Position numbers and translations under genes: made by a program. The notes under the pieces were generated by a model. That model was not told where the DNA came from, made no database searches, and worked only from the letters and a program-made list of their open reading frames with translations. Below are positions 44,384 to 54,707 of a DNA stretch of 64,000 nt, piece after piece. Every line of letters begins with the position of its first letter. Positions within the stretch are counted from its first letter, which is position 1. The stretch spans positions 11,898,564 through 11,962,563 of the forward strand of contig ML662449.1 in the NCBI GenBank assembly GCA_007570785.1, given 5' to 3'. The stretch comes from Antilocapra americana (Eukaryota; Chordata; Mammalia; Artiodactyla; Antilocapridae).

Positions 44384-44460
44384 TTGGAGTGGCCAAAAAA
44401 AATGTGTTCGGCCTTTTCCAGCTTACGGGAAAACCCAAACGAACTTTTTGGCTAACCCAA
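44384..44460. mobile_element. Mariner-type MITE
   Basis: A 77-bp near-palindrome: TTGGAGTGGCCAAAAAAAAT at the left and CTTTTTGGCTAACCCAA at the right are inverted copies. TA at 44382-44383 and 44461-44462 is the expected target duplication. It carries no coding sequence. Confidence 0.85.
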
Positions 44461-44540
44461 TAATAGGAGGGGAAATTTGAAATGCAAAAGTAAAACCTTC
44501 AGAGGAAAAGTCAGGCCATGTCAAAATATAGGCTTTTATG

Positions 44541-44767
44541 TGTGTTTGTATGTGAAGCCGCTTCAGTCGCGTAAGACTCTGCAACCCTATGGACAGTTGT
44601 CCCCCAGGCTCCTCTGTTCATGGGATTCTCCAGGTAAGAATAATGGAGTGCATTGCCATGCCCTCCTCCAGGGGATCTTCCCAACCCAGGGATCGAAACC
44701 ATGTCTCTCATGCCTCCTGCATTGGCAGGAGAGTTCTTTACCACTAGTGTCATCTGAGAAACCCATG
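44541..44767 (-). mobile_element. Bov-tA SINE
   Basis: An antisense copy flanked by GGCTTTTATG (44531-44540) and GGCTTTCATG (44768-44777), 9 of 10 identical. Confidence 0.95.
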
Positions 44768-44804
44768 GGCTTTCATGGGACTGATCAATGATTTGCTTGT
44801 TTTA

Positions 44805-45012
44805 GGGCTTCCCTTGTGGCTCAGACGGTAGAGAATCTGCCTGCAGTACGGGAGACATGTGTTTGATCGCTGGGTTGGGAACCCCTGGGGGAGGGCATGG
44901 CAACCCACTCTAGAATTCTTGCCTGGAGAATCCCCATGGACAGAGGAGCCTGGCAGGCTACAGTCCATGGGGTAGCAAAGAGTTGGACACGACTAAGCAC
45001 GCAGCACATCGT
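44805..45012 (+). mobile_element. Bov-tA SINE
   Basis: A sense copy facing away from the preceding SINE. TTGTTTTA at 44797-44804 and 45013-45020 is a perfect 8-bp duplication. Confidence 0.95.
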
Positions 45013-45020
45013 TTGTTTTA

Positions 45021-45960
45021 AGTTCACTAGTGGTAGAGACAACATTTTTTTCTCCATATAAAAAGAGAATTCCCTCTGCCAGAGAAGATGGCAGCACCCC
45101 TCTTGTTTTAATTGTGATATTATAACAGCTCACAGCAGTGGCTATTATCTGTGAACCAGGGAATTCTTTTGATGTTATTTTTGGACCCAGTCCTAATCAG
45201 TTTTAAAGTATGACACATTCTTCTAATGTTTAATGTCTAAAGTCATTGATGCTACTGGATGAGGAAGGAAATGAGCTGCGTGAAATGCCTGAGTGGGTCT
45301 TGGCAAGGACTTACTTGAAGCTTTAGGAAATAACTGTGTCCTCAGAACCTGCAGCAGGTAAGGCTGCTAAATGGCCTTGGACTTTGCAATGAGTCCCATA
45401 TTCATTACCATCCATGTTGTTATCGCTGCATTGGCTAGAGGAGTGCTGACCCCATTTCATCATCTAATAGCCCTCATCTATTGGGCACACACTGTGTACA
45501 AGCATTGCCATGGATGTGTCACATTCATCCTGCCAGATCTTGACAGCATCTGGACAAGGTAGACTTGATCGGCTTCACTTCACAACATGGGAAATCTATC
45601 ATGATCTTGGCCCCGTGAATGACTGTGCTTCAGTACTACCTGTTTAGCTACCCAGAGGTGGTGTCTTTGCTGAATGGTGTTTTATGTGCTCATTCTTTAC
45701 AGGACCAGCTTGTCATCTATCCAGACTGAATTTCTGGCAGGGTGCAAGTGGGTCTGCAAGGTGGTGGCCAAAAGGAGATAAAAGGAACCCTAGGGCATCA
45801 GATCCATGACAGCCCACTCCCCAGGGTCCACTTGGTCATCTGCCACATGACAAAACATGCTAGGTGCTACAGGGGTCATGAGAGAAGCCTTACGTCCAAG
45901 GAGCTTATGGCTTGTTCAGGATGTGAGTCATGAAAAATCAGTCCATCAATCCACCACAGT
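45021..45960. other. Gene-free stretch
   Basis: No gene. About 45460-45600 faintly resembles a reversed MIR (TTGGGCACACACTGTGTACA). A donor-like CAGCAGGTAAGG at 45352-45363 has no exon I can support. Confidence 0.35.
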
Positions 45961-46084
45961 TTTTTTTGTTTTGTTTTCTGGCCTCCCAGCGTGCCGGAAT
46001 CTTAGGTCCTCAACCAGAAATCAAACCTGTGCCCCCTGCACTGGAAGTGCAGAGTCTTACCCACTGGACAGCCAGGCAAATCCC
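45961..46084 (-). mobile_element. CHR-type SINE
   Basis: An antisense copy with reversed tail TTTTTTTGTTTTGTTTTCTG and head CTGGACAGCCAGGCAAATCC. Confidence 0.85.
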
Positions 46085-46298
46085 AATATATCACTGATTT
46101 TTGAGCATTTATTCAACTCTGTGCTTGACAAGACCTGATCCAGGCCCTGGAATAGAGCAGTGAACAAAACAGACAAAAATCCCTGCCCTCCTGGAGCTTG
46201 TAGTCTAACGGGGCCAATAGAAAAATAATTGAAATGTATAGCTTGTTAGACAGCAAGAAGGAAAAGAGCACTGTAAAGAGGGAAGGAGCCTCGAAATT

Positions 46299-46739
46299 TT
46301 TTTTTCAAACTTCTTATTTTGTATGGGAGTGTAGCCGATTATCAATGTTGTGGTATCAGGTGAACAGTGAAGGGACTGAGCCATATATATATATGAATCC
46401 ATTCTCTCTAAAACCTTCCTCCCATCCAGACTGCATGCAACATTGAGCAGAGTTCCATGTGCTGTAAAAGCATTTGTTGGTTATTCATTTTAAGCATAGC
46501 AATGTGTACATGACCTTCCCAAAGTCCCTAACTGTCTCTTTCCCCTGGCAACCATAAGTTTTTCTAAGTCTGTGAGTCTGTTTTGTTAGTAAGTTCACTT
46601 GTATCATTTCTTTTTAGATTCCACGCATAAGGGCTGCCATAGGACATTTCTCCTTCTCTGTCTGACTTACTTCGCTCAGTATGACACCCCCTGGGTCCAT
46701 CTATGTTGCTGCGAATGGCATTATTTCAGTCTTTTTAAT
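46299..46739 (-). mobile_element. L1 3' end inside L2
   Basis: An antisense copy of 441 bp with CATGACCTTCCCAAAGTCCC and TGACTTACTTCGCTCAGTAT. GGAGCCTCGAAATT (46285-46298) and GGAGCCTTGGAATT (46740-46753) match at 12 of 14 positions. Confidence 0.9.
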
Positions 46740-47043
46740 GGAGCCTTGGAATTGATAGAGGGTTTTGCACTTTTAAATAGTGTGGTCTGGAAAGGCCTCG
46801 GAGAAGAGATGACAACTGAGTAGAGACTGGAAGGAAGCAAGGTCACTAGCTGGGAGAAGGGATCCAGTTGGAGGGAATGGAAACTGCAGAGAAACTGGGA
46901 TGGGACAGTGCCATGTGGAGCTGGAGCAGAGGACACAACAGAGAGGGGCAACGGAGTGGGAACTGGGTTCCAGGAGGGAAGGAGGAAAGGGATGGGGCTA
47001 GAGGAAGGAGGAGGACTTTATAGACCATTGTTTAAGAAATGTG

Positions 47044-47252
47044 GGCTTCCCTGGTGGCTCAGAGGGTAAATACTCTACCTGTAATGTGGGAAACCTGAGT
47101 TCAATCCCTTGGCTGGGAAGATCCCCTGGAGACGGGAACAGCTACCCACTCCAGTATTCTTGCCTGGAGAATTCCATGCACAGAGGAGCCTAGCAGACTA
47201 CAGTCCATGGGGTCACAAAGAGTTGGACACGATAGAGTGAATTTCACTTCAC
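47044..47252 (+). mobile_element. Bov-tA SINE inside L2
   Basis: A full copy flanked by TTAAGAAATGTG (47032-47043) and TTAAGAACTGTG (47253-47264), 11 of 12 identical. Confidence 0.95.
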
Positions 47253-47345
47253 TTAAGAACTGTGGTAAGAATCACCAGGAAGAAACTGGAAGGTTCTGAG
47301 TGGAAGAGGAGAAGATTCTAATTTTTCAATCAGCTCAGTGTGTTG

Positions 47346-48070
47346 AAAACAGCATGTATAGTTCTTAGGAGAGAAATGACTAGCGTCAAAAGATCTGTTA
47401 GGAAATTTCCAGATTTCCAGTCCTCCCTCCCCTTTCCCCCACCATTTAACTCATCACTCAAGTTTAATGATTCTGCCTCCATTTCCATTTCGCCACTCTC
47501 TCTGCTACTGACCTCTTGCAGAACTTCATCATCCTTCAGTGGGAGTGATGCCAAGGACCTCCTTGCCTCTAATCTCTTACTCCTCAAGCCTTCCTACACA
47601 TCACTGCCAGTGGAATTGCCTCAAAAACGCAGATCTGATACTGTCATTTTTCTGGACAGTTTTAATGTGCCAGATGCTGGGGAGATTGAAGCGTGGTAAA
47701 GAGATGACCTTTGCCCCTGAGGAACTCACAGCAAGTGAGACACACGCAAGAGCAGTGACCCGCAGCACCGGGTGACATGTACCACCTCAGAGCAGGGCAC
47801 CAATCTCTGCTAATCAAAAGGGGAGTGTAGAAGTAGTCCTTGGGGAAACAGAACGACATTACACCATGCCTTGGCATTCACAGATGAGAAAAGATCCTCC
47901 TCTGGAAAAGAAAAGAGCATTTGAGGCTCAGAGAATCACCGGGCCCATTCATTTCAGTCCAGGAAGGAAGACATGCAGGCCCTGCTGGCACACCAGATGG
48001 GACTCCATCTCTCGGCAGTGGACTCACATTAGCCCAACTCACACTGACTGATATAAACATTTCAATTTGA
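47346..48070. other. Gene-free stretch
   Basis: No gene. A 119-codon plus-strand open stretch (47340-47699) is serine/leucine-rich, overlaps the L2 end and is most likely chance or L2-derived. Confidence 0.35.
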
Positions 48071-48071
48071 A

Positions 48072-48955
48072 TTTTTTTAAAAAATATAGTTTTATTTTTT
48101 ACAGCAGTTTTAGATTTGGAGCAAAATTGAATAGAAGGTATAGAGAGTTCTTGCATACCTTCTGAGTCCATTATACATACTGCCTCCCCTATATCAAAAT
48201 CCTGCACCAGAGTGATGCATTTGTCACAATCTTTGAACACATACTGACACATCATAATCACTCAAAGTAGTCCATAATTTACCCTAGGGTTCACTCTTGG
48301 TATTCTACATTTTATAGGTTTTGACAAATATGTGATGGGATGTATTATACAGCATATCATATAATATTGTATATACAGTATCAAATAGAGTAATTTCACT
48401 GTCTTAAAATCCACTGTGTTCCATCTATTTGTCCCTCCCCCCTACAGTCCCCAATCCCTGGCAACCACTGGCATTTTTACTGTCTCCATAGTTTTGCCTT
48501 TTCTAGAGTTGAAGTCACACAGTATGTTGCTTTTCCAGGTTTCCTTCTTTCGCTTAGGAATATGCGCTTGTTTCCTCCATGTTTTCCCATGGATGGAAGT
48601 GAGCTTTGATAGTTCATTTCTTTTTAACACCAGATAATACTCCTTATCTGAATATACCCAAATTTTTTTAATCCATTTACCTACTAAAGGATATCTTGGT
48701 TGCTTCCAAGTTTGGGCAATTATGAATAAAGCTGCTATAAACATTTCCATGCAAGTTTTTGGGTGGACATACATTTTCTGTTCATTTGGGTAAATAGCAA
48801 GATTGCTGGATTGATCATATGGTTAGAATATTCTTAGCTTTATAAGAAACTGCCCAACTGTCTTCCAAAACAGCTGTAATATTTTACATTCCCACTGGAA
48901 ATGAATGAGAGTTCCTGTTGCTCCACAACCTTATCAGCATTTGGTGTTGTTCAAC
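48072..48955 (-). mobile_element. Old L1 3' region, antisense
   Basis: About 0.9 kb in good order: TAATTTACCCTAGGGTTCAC, CCTCCCCCCTACAGTCCCCA, TGAATAAAGCTGCTATAAAC, AAGAAACTGCCCAACTGTCT and ATGAGAGTTCCTGTTGCTCC. The flanks share AATTTGAA, possibly a target duplication. Confidence 0.85.
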
Positions 48956-48978
48956 TTTAATTTGAAATAAAAAATCTG

Positions 48979-49095
48979 GGGAATTCCTTGGTGGTCCAGT
49001 GGTTAGGATTTGGTGATCTCACTACCAGGGTCCAGAGTTTGATCCCTGGTCAGGGAACTAAGATCCTACAAGTTGTGCAGCACAGTCCAAAAAAA
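48979..49095 (+). mobile_element. CHR-type SINE
   Basis: A short copy sits just outside the L1 edge. TGAAATAAAAAATCTG (48963-48978) and TGAAATAAGAAATCTG (49096-49111) match at 15 of 16 positions. Confidence 0.95.
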
Positions 49096-49111
49096 TGAAA
49101 TAAGAAATCTG

Positions 49112-49439
49112 AATACCTTATAAGCTGATGGTAGTCTCGTGTTTGCCAGTTGGATTTCTCTCCTTATATGCAAAACTGCTTAGGAAGCCACACGAAAACC
49201 CGCAAGCTGCTTGGTAAACAGGAAGGCTGAACTAGAGGAATTACCAGAATCCTCTTAATGTCTGGTATCAGTCCTAGTGGCCTGTGTCCTCAAAACAACT
49301 CTCTAGGACTTTGTGAGCTGGAAAAGAGATGTTATTTTTTTCATTGCTTCATTAATTCTCCCACTGATTGTGACTTTCTATACAAAATATAATCAGACCT
49401 GGGGCCATTCCTTCTCCTGTAGGCAAAGATGTTCAATCA
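49112..49439. other. Gene-free stretch
   Basis: No gene or named repeat is visible. Confidence 0.35.
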
Positions 49440-49676
49440 TTTTTGTGCCATGGACCTACACAAATTAGCCCACAGAACCTCTTTCTTGGATCCCTTTTTG
49501 GAATAATGCTTTTAAATGCATAAGATAAAATGAATGGGATTATAAAGGAAATCAAATACATATAGTAACATGTAAATTGTGATTTAATAATATATATTTC
49601 TTTATTAAAATATTAATTAACCTCATCTAATGGTGAGTCTAATAGCTATTTTATAGTAATTTTGAAAAGATAATGA

Positions 49677-50475
49677 ATGTTAAAGCAGAGGAACCAGAGA
49701 TCAAATTGCCATCATTCACTGGATCATAAAAAAGCGAGAGAATTCCAAAAAAACATCTACTTCTGCTCTGCTGACTATGCCAAAGCCTTTGACTGTGTGG
49801 ATCACAACAAATTCTGGAAAATTCTTAAAGAGATGGGAATACTAGACCACCTTACCTGCCTCCTGAGAAGTTTGTATGCAGGTCAAGAAGCAACAATTAG
49901 AACTGGACATGGAACAACAGACTGGTTTCAAATAGGGAAAGGAGTACATCAAGACTGTATATTGTCACTCTGCTTATTTAACTTACATGAAGAGTACATC
50001 ATGAGAAATGCTGGACTTTCATCCAAGCACAAGCTGGAATCAAGATTTTTGTAGAAATATCAATAACCTCAGATATGCAGATGACACCACCCTTATGGCA
50101 GAAAGTGAAAAAGAACTAAAGAGCCTCTTGATGAAAGCGAAAGAGGAGAGTGAAAAAGTTGACTTAAAGCTCAACATTCAGAAAACTAAGATCATGGCAT
50201 CTGGTCCCATCACTTCATGGCACATAGATGGGGAAACAGTGGAAACAGTGACAGACTTTATTTTGGGGGGCTCCAAAATCACTGCAGATGGTGAATGCAG
50301 CCATGAAATCAAAAGACACCTACTCCTTGGAAGGAAAGTTATGACCAACCTAGACAGCATATTAAAAAGCAGAGACATTACTTTGCCAACAAAGGTTGGT
50401 CTAGGCAAAGATATGGTTTTTCCAGTAGTCATGTATGGATGTGAGAGTTGGACTCTAAAAAAAGCTGAGTGCTGA
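49677..50475 (+). pseudogene. BovB reverse transcriptase remnant, nearly open
   Basis: Two overlapping frames (49677-50054 and 50008-50475) together span the reverse-transcriptase core. Motif A reads SADYAKAFDCVDH and the catalytic YADD is encoded at 50074-50085, followed by KLNIQKTKIMASGPITSW and VVMYGCESWTLKKAE. One frameshift near 50010-50050 separates motif A from YADD. Motif B is altered: GVHQDC in place of the GVHQGC seen at 8411-8716 and 34319-34370. The missing 5' half and these lesions make it inactive. Confidence 0.9.
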
Positions 50476-50862
50476 AGAATTGATGCTTTTGAACTGTGGT
50501 GTTGGAGAAGACTCTTGAGAGTCCCTTGGACTGCAAGGAGATCCAACCAGTCCATCCTAAAGGAGATCAGTCCTGAACCTTCTTTGGAAAGATTGATGCT
50601 GAAGCTGAAACTCCAATACTTTGGCTACCTGATGCGAAGAACTGACTATTTGAAAAGACCTTGATGCTGAGAAAGATTGAAGGCAGGAGAAGGGGATGAC
50701 AGTGGATGAGATGGTTGGATAACATCACGGACTCAATGGACATGAGTTTGAGTGCACTCCAGGAGTTGGTGATGGACAGGGAGGCCTGGCATGGTGCAGT
50801 CCATGGGGTCGCAAAAAGTCGGACATGACTAGCAACTGAACTGAACTGAACTGAACTGAAAA
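49680..50862 (+). mobile_element. BovB LINE, longest well-preserved relic
   Basis: A 1.18-kb sense copy runs from GCAGAGGAACCAGAGATCAA to a GAACT-repeat tail (ACTGAACTGAACTGAACTGA). It is 5'-truncated and lies inside the DNA transposon fossil. I see no clear target duplication. Confidence 0.95.
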
Positions 50863-51109
50863 CATACGCAGTAGTTTTTATATGATTTGAAAATATCTGA
50901 AGTTTCTACTGCTGACAAAGTCATAGTTCTTGGTGATATTACTGTATTGGTTGCTTACACTCAAAATGGATTGGAATGCTAAATTTCAATTATATATTAA
51001 GGGAAAGAGACATTAACTTTTTTCCACTCATGTTCATGGAGCCCCTGACTTTTTCCCTCAGGCCTCCAGTTTGAGAACTGCTGCTTTAAGCATATTTTGC
51101 CTGCATCTG

Positions 51110-51301
51110 CTTCCCTGATAGCTCAGTTGGTAAAGAATCCACCTGCAATGCAGGAGACCTGGGTTCAATCCCTGGGTTGGGAAGATCCCCTGGAGAAAGG
51201 AAAGGCTACCCACTCCAGTATTCTGGCCTAGAGAATTCCATGGACTGTATAGTCAATGGGGTCGCAAAGAGTCGGACACGACTGAGTGACTTTCGATTTT
51301 C
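51110..51301 (+). mobile_element. Bov-tA SINE
   Basis: A close-to-consensus copy. A perfect 14-bp duplication, TTTGCCTGCATCTG, at 51096-51109 and 51302-51315 suggests a comparatively recent insertion. Confidence 0.95.
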
Positions 51302-51524
51302 TTTGCCTGCATCTGTTGTACATGGTTTTTATCATCGAATTTTCTCCTGTTTCCAAGTCCTGTTTGCACAGGAGCTTCTCTTCCAGGAAGCCTTCTCAGG
51401 TTCATCTGAGCAGGTCTCTTTCCTGTGATTCCTTCCCAAGCACCATGAGCTTCTTCCTTCTCATTCTGCTCACAGTTATAGCATCCTATTTGTGTGTTTT
51501 CCCTTTTTAAAAATATTAAATCTG

Positions 51525-51745
51525 GGACTTTCCTGGTGGTCCAGCAGTTACAAATCTGCCTTGCAATGCAGAGGGTGCAGGTTCCACTGATAGTCAGGGA
51601 ACTAAGATTCCACATGCCCCAGGGCAGCTGAGCCTGTTTGCTGCAACTAGAGAGTGTGCATAACACAGCAAAGATCCTGCGTGTGACACAACTAAGATCT
51701 GACACAGCCAAAAAAATATAAATAAATGAATAAATATTTTTTTAA
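51525..51745 (+). mobile_element. CHR-type SINE
   Basis: A full copy from GGGACTTTCCTGGTGGTCCA to an ATAAATAAATGAATAAAT tail. Confidence 0.9.
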
Positions 51746-51882
51746 AATTAACTGTAACTTTTTTCCTGATAATATAAATAATATGGGTTCATTGCAAAAA
51801 TTTTGAACATTACATAAAAGGACAAGGGAGACAATGAGAATCACCCAGACCCCAGTTCTTTGAGATAGCCACTGCTCATATT

Positions 51883-52072
51883 GTTTTTGTTTAGTTGCTA
51901 AACTATTGTATCTGACTCCTTTGCAACTCCAAGGAACACCAGATTCCTCTGTCTATGGGATTTCTCAAACAAGAGTACTAGAGTGAGTTGCCATTTCCTT
52001 CTCCAGGGGATCTTCCCCACCAGGAATAGAACCCTCATCTCCTGTAGTGGCATCTGAGCCACCAGGAAAGCC
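51883..52072 (-). mobile_element. Bov-tA SINE, diverged
   Basis: An antisense copy with several changes. CACTGCTCATATT (51870-51882) and CACTGTTCATATT (52073-52085) match at 12 of 13 positions. Confidence 0.9.
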
Positions 52073-52085
52073 CACTGTTCATATT

Positions 52086-52499
52086 AGGCCAGAATAAATT
52101 CTCCTTGATCCCTATGTGATGTCTTGGTATGTGTTGGTCTCCCCTAATAGAATGTAGCCCTACAGGTGGGGGGTGGGGAGGGGAAGAAACTTGTTGGTGT
52201 TAAAGGAAAGATAAAATCTGAGGGCCCAGAGGTTGAGCATTGAATGGATGTTTTTTTTCTCTCCCAAGAGAGTCTGATCTATGGGGGACAAAACAGGAGG
52301 AGGGAAAATTTATCCTTTAAAAGCAAAAATCCTGCTCATCATCTTTGTCCAATATTAACAAGTGAATCAGTGCTGAGTTTGTTGGTTGGGCAAATACTGG
52401 GCTGTGTGGGGTGCCCACTCTGGGCTTCAGTGTCCAGCTGCCTTCTATGGCAATCAGGTCTATCAGCAGCTGGGTGGCCGTTTCAGGCACCATAATTGG
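52086..52499. other. Gene-free stretch
   Basis: No gene or named repeat, apart from a short GGGGGTGGGGAGGGG run near 52168. Confidence 0.35.
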
Positions 52500-52920
52500 T
52501 GTCTGCTCTCCCCCTGCACCTGGCGTGTAGGGGATGCTCAGTAAATATCTGCTGAATCTTTATTCTCCATTATTCCCTCCATGTTCCACTTTGTGGTAAT
52601 GTTTGAAACCCCTCCTTCATCTCCTTGACACTGGCACTCCTAGTTCTCATAAGTAACTGACTTCCTTTCTTTCGTCTCTGAGGGACCTCATTAAGTTTTT
52701 CTATACCTCAGTGGTGATTCCATATCATTTTTCATTCGTTTGAAAAATGAATGAAAATTTGTCAGTGATGTCTATTTACTTGTTTTTTGTCCTTCTCCCC
52801 AACTAGAATAATTGAGAGCAGAGATAGGGCGCCTCCAGTCCCATGTCCATCTCCCAGGAAACAATTTGTGGTCTATCACAGGTGCCCAGTAAACACTTAT
52901 TGATGGAACTTAAAATGAAT
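52500..52920 (+). repeat. L2 3' ends, sense
   Basis: Two L2-like termini follow each other: GGGGATGCTCAGTAAATATC near 52532 and CAGGTGCCCAGTAAACACTT near 52879 then ATTGATGGAA. The intervening text, including TTGACACTGGCACTCC, fits an L2 body. Confidence 0.6.
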
Positions 52921-53012
52921 GATTAAGTAATTTCTCAGACCAAATCCTCCTTCTCATCATGGGCTATAAAACTTTCCTGGTGGGTCTGGGTATTCGTGTT
53001 CATGTCCATTCT

Positions 53013-53192
53013 ATTTTCTTTTTTCGCTGCTCTGGCTCTTCATTGTGGCATGAGAAGGCTTCTCTAGTTTCAGCACACAGGCCTAGTTGCCCCACAGCAT
53101 GTGGGATCTTAGTTCCCTGGCCAGGAATCAAACCCATGTCTCCAGCATTTGAAGGTGGATTCTTAACCACTGGACCACCAGGGAAGTTCTAT
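53013..53192 (-). mobile_element. CHR-type SINE
   Basis: An antisense copy ends CCACTGGACCACCAGGGAAG. It has a perfect 11-bp duplication, ATGTCCATTCT, at 53002-53012 and 53193-53203. Confidence 0.95.
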
Positions 53193-53203
53193 ATGTCCAT
53201 TCT

Positions 53204-54164
53204 CATTGTAGAAAACCAATCTGCATTAATGTCTGCCTAAGCCCTTCCACTTTCCTGGCTCCTGTTCATCACAGGTGTTCTAATAATTCAGTACTGGTTT
53301 TGTGTTCACGACACATTTTCAATTCCTGAAATTTGGTTGTGCACTTGAAGAAATTTAGATTCAGAACAAGACTAAAGAAGTGAACAGTGATTACAAAATG
53401 ATGTCTCATAGTAATTATAAAATTATCTATGGTCCCCATGGTGGTGTCAACATTTTACCTCCCTGACAATACATCTACATACATCTATCCATATTCTAAC
53501 ATTAGATGTAGCTTCTTTAGTACTGTAATTCCAGTAAGTTGCACAGATGCAAGTTATGTCCACACCAAGTTGCAATACTCATTGACTGATGCTGTTGCAG
53601 TGATTTTATGTCTCATCGTAGCAAAAATACATTTTACACATGATTCTGAATTCACCCACCTCTTCAGGTTTGGCAGCTCACCACTCGCACATAATGGTGC
53701 CAACAGTTTTCCGATGCTTATCCTAACCCAAATGCAAGAGAGCCACTGTTGACCCACACGGGTTCTTTATTAAATATGTATCTATAAAATGAGGGTATGG
53801 GTCCCTCTGTACACATGGGCAGTGGTTGCAAATATTCTATTGAGTGTATTTCTGTTAGGTAGAGCTGGGAATTTCTCTCCAACTGTGTAAATGGCAAAGG
53901 GTGGATAAAGAGAACTAAGAGTAAGCCAAATTGGCCCCAGCCAAAGCAGGAACTGTATGAAGAACAGGCGTAACAGGTCAGCCACACCCAATAAACAGAG
54001 TGAAAGGAGACTGAAAGCCAAGATCAGCTAACTGTCCAGGAGAGCTCCCTAAAGACTCCCACCCACCTGCTGTCCCTTAGGAAACTGACACTTGCTTAAT
54101 TATAATGAGGCGGTACCAGACATAAGGAGAGAAGTAGTCAACTGAAGCAGGATATTCTGGGATT
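53204..54164. other. Gene-free, repeat-poor stretch
   Basis: No gene or named repeat in 0.96 kb. Open stretches at 53429-53752 (plus) and 53718-54021 (minus) are unrecognised. Confidence 0.4.
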
Positions 54165-54180
54165 AAGACGTGGTGGGCAT

Positions 54181-54691
54181 CAATGGAATATTACTCAGCC
54201 ATAAAAAAGAATGTATTTTGAGTCAGTTCTAATGAGGTGGATGAAACTGGAGCCTGTTATACAGAGTGAAGTAAGTTAGAAAGAGAAACACCAATACAGT
54301 ATATTAAGGCACATATATGGAATTTAGAAAGACGGTAACAACGATCCTATATGCAAGGCAGCAAAAGAGACATAGATGTAAAGAACAGACTTTTTGACTA
54401 TGTGGGAGAAGGTGAGGGTGGGAAGATATGAGAGAATAGCTTTGAAACATGTATATTACCATATGGAAAAAAGATGACCAGCGCAGATTCAATGCATGAA
54501 GCAGGGCATTCAGAGCCAGTACTCTGGGACAACCCTGAGGGATGGGGTGGGGAGGGAGACAGGAGGAGGGTTCAGGATAGGGGGATACATGCACCTGTGG
54601 CTGATTCATGTTGATGAATGGCAAAAACCATCACAATTTTGTAAAGTAATTATCTTCCAGTTAAAAAACAAAATAATTAAAGAAAAAACAA
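54181..54691 (+). mobile_element. Ruminant L1 3' end, recent-looking
   Basis: A 511-bp copy with TGGAATATTACTCAGCCATA, TGGATGAAACTGGAGCCTGT and CCTGTGGCTGATTCATGTTG. AAGACGTGGTGGGCAT (54165-54180) and AAGACGTGGTAGACAT (54692-54707) match at 14 of 16. Confidence 0.95.
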
Positions 54692-54707
54692 AAGACGTGG
54701 TAGACAT

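Larger units (their letters stand above)
46085..47345 (-). repeat. L2 LINE, antisense, split by L1 and SINE
   Basis: The reversed 3' end (GAGCATTTATTCAACTCTGT, AACAAAACAGACAAAAATCC, CCCTCCTGGAGCTTGTAGTC) continues after the L1 as TTTTAAATAGTGTGGTCTGG then AAAGGCCTC, and after the SINE to about 47345. This is the longest L2 tract in the window. Confidence 0.8.
49440..51085 (+). repeat. Non-autonomous DNA transposon fossil, split by BovB
   Basis: Left part: TTTTTGTGCCATGGACCTAC, AATGCTTTTAAATGCATAAG, GATTATAAAGGAAATCAAAT. Right part: TGATTTGAAAATATCTGAAG, CTGCTGACAAAGTCATAGTT, TTCATGGAGCCCCTGACTTT, CCAGTTTGAGAACTGCTG. The ends are worn inverted copies, as in hAT elements. The family name is not recalled. 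Confidence 0.6.

Noticed and set aside
45352..45363. Donor-like CAGCAGGTAAGG as an exon end
   Set aside because: No open frame, acceptor or family resemblance supports an exon, and single donor-like words are common by chance.
47340..47699. 119-codon plus-strand frame as a gene
   Set aside because: It begins inside the L2 tract, is low in complexity, and overlaps a minus-strand open frame.
53429..53752. 107-codon plus-strand frame as a conserved protein
   Set aside because: No motif or family is recognised and the codon pattern looks random. It is noted only as repeat-poor DNA.
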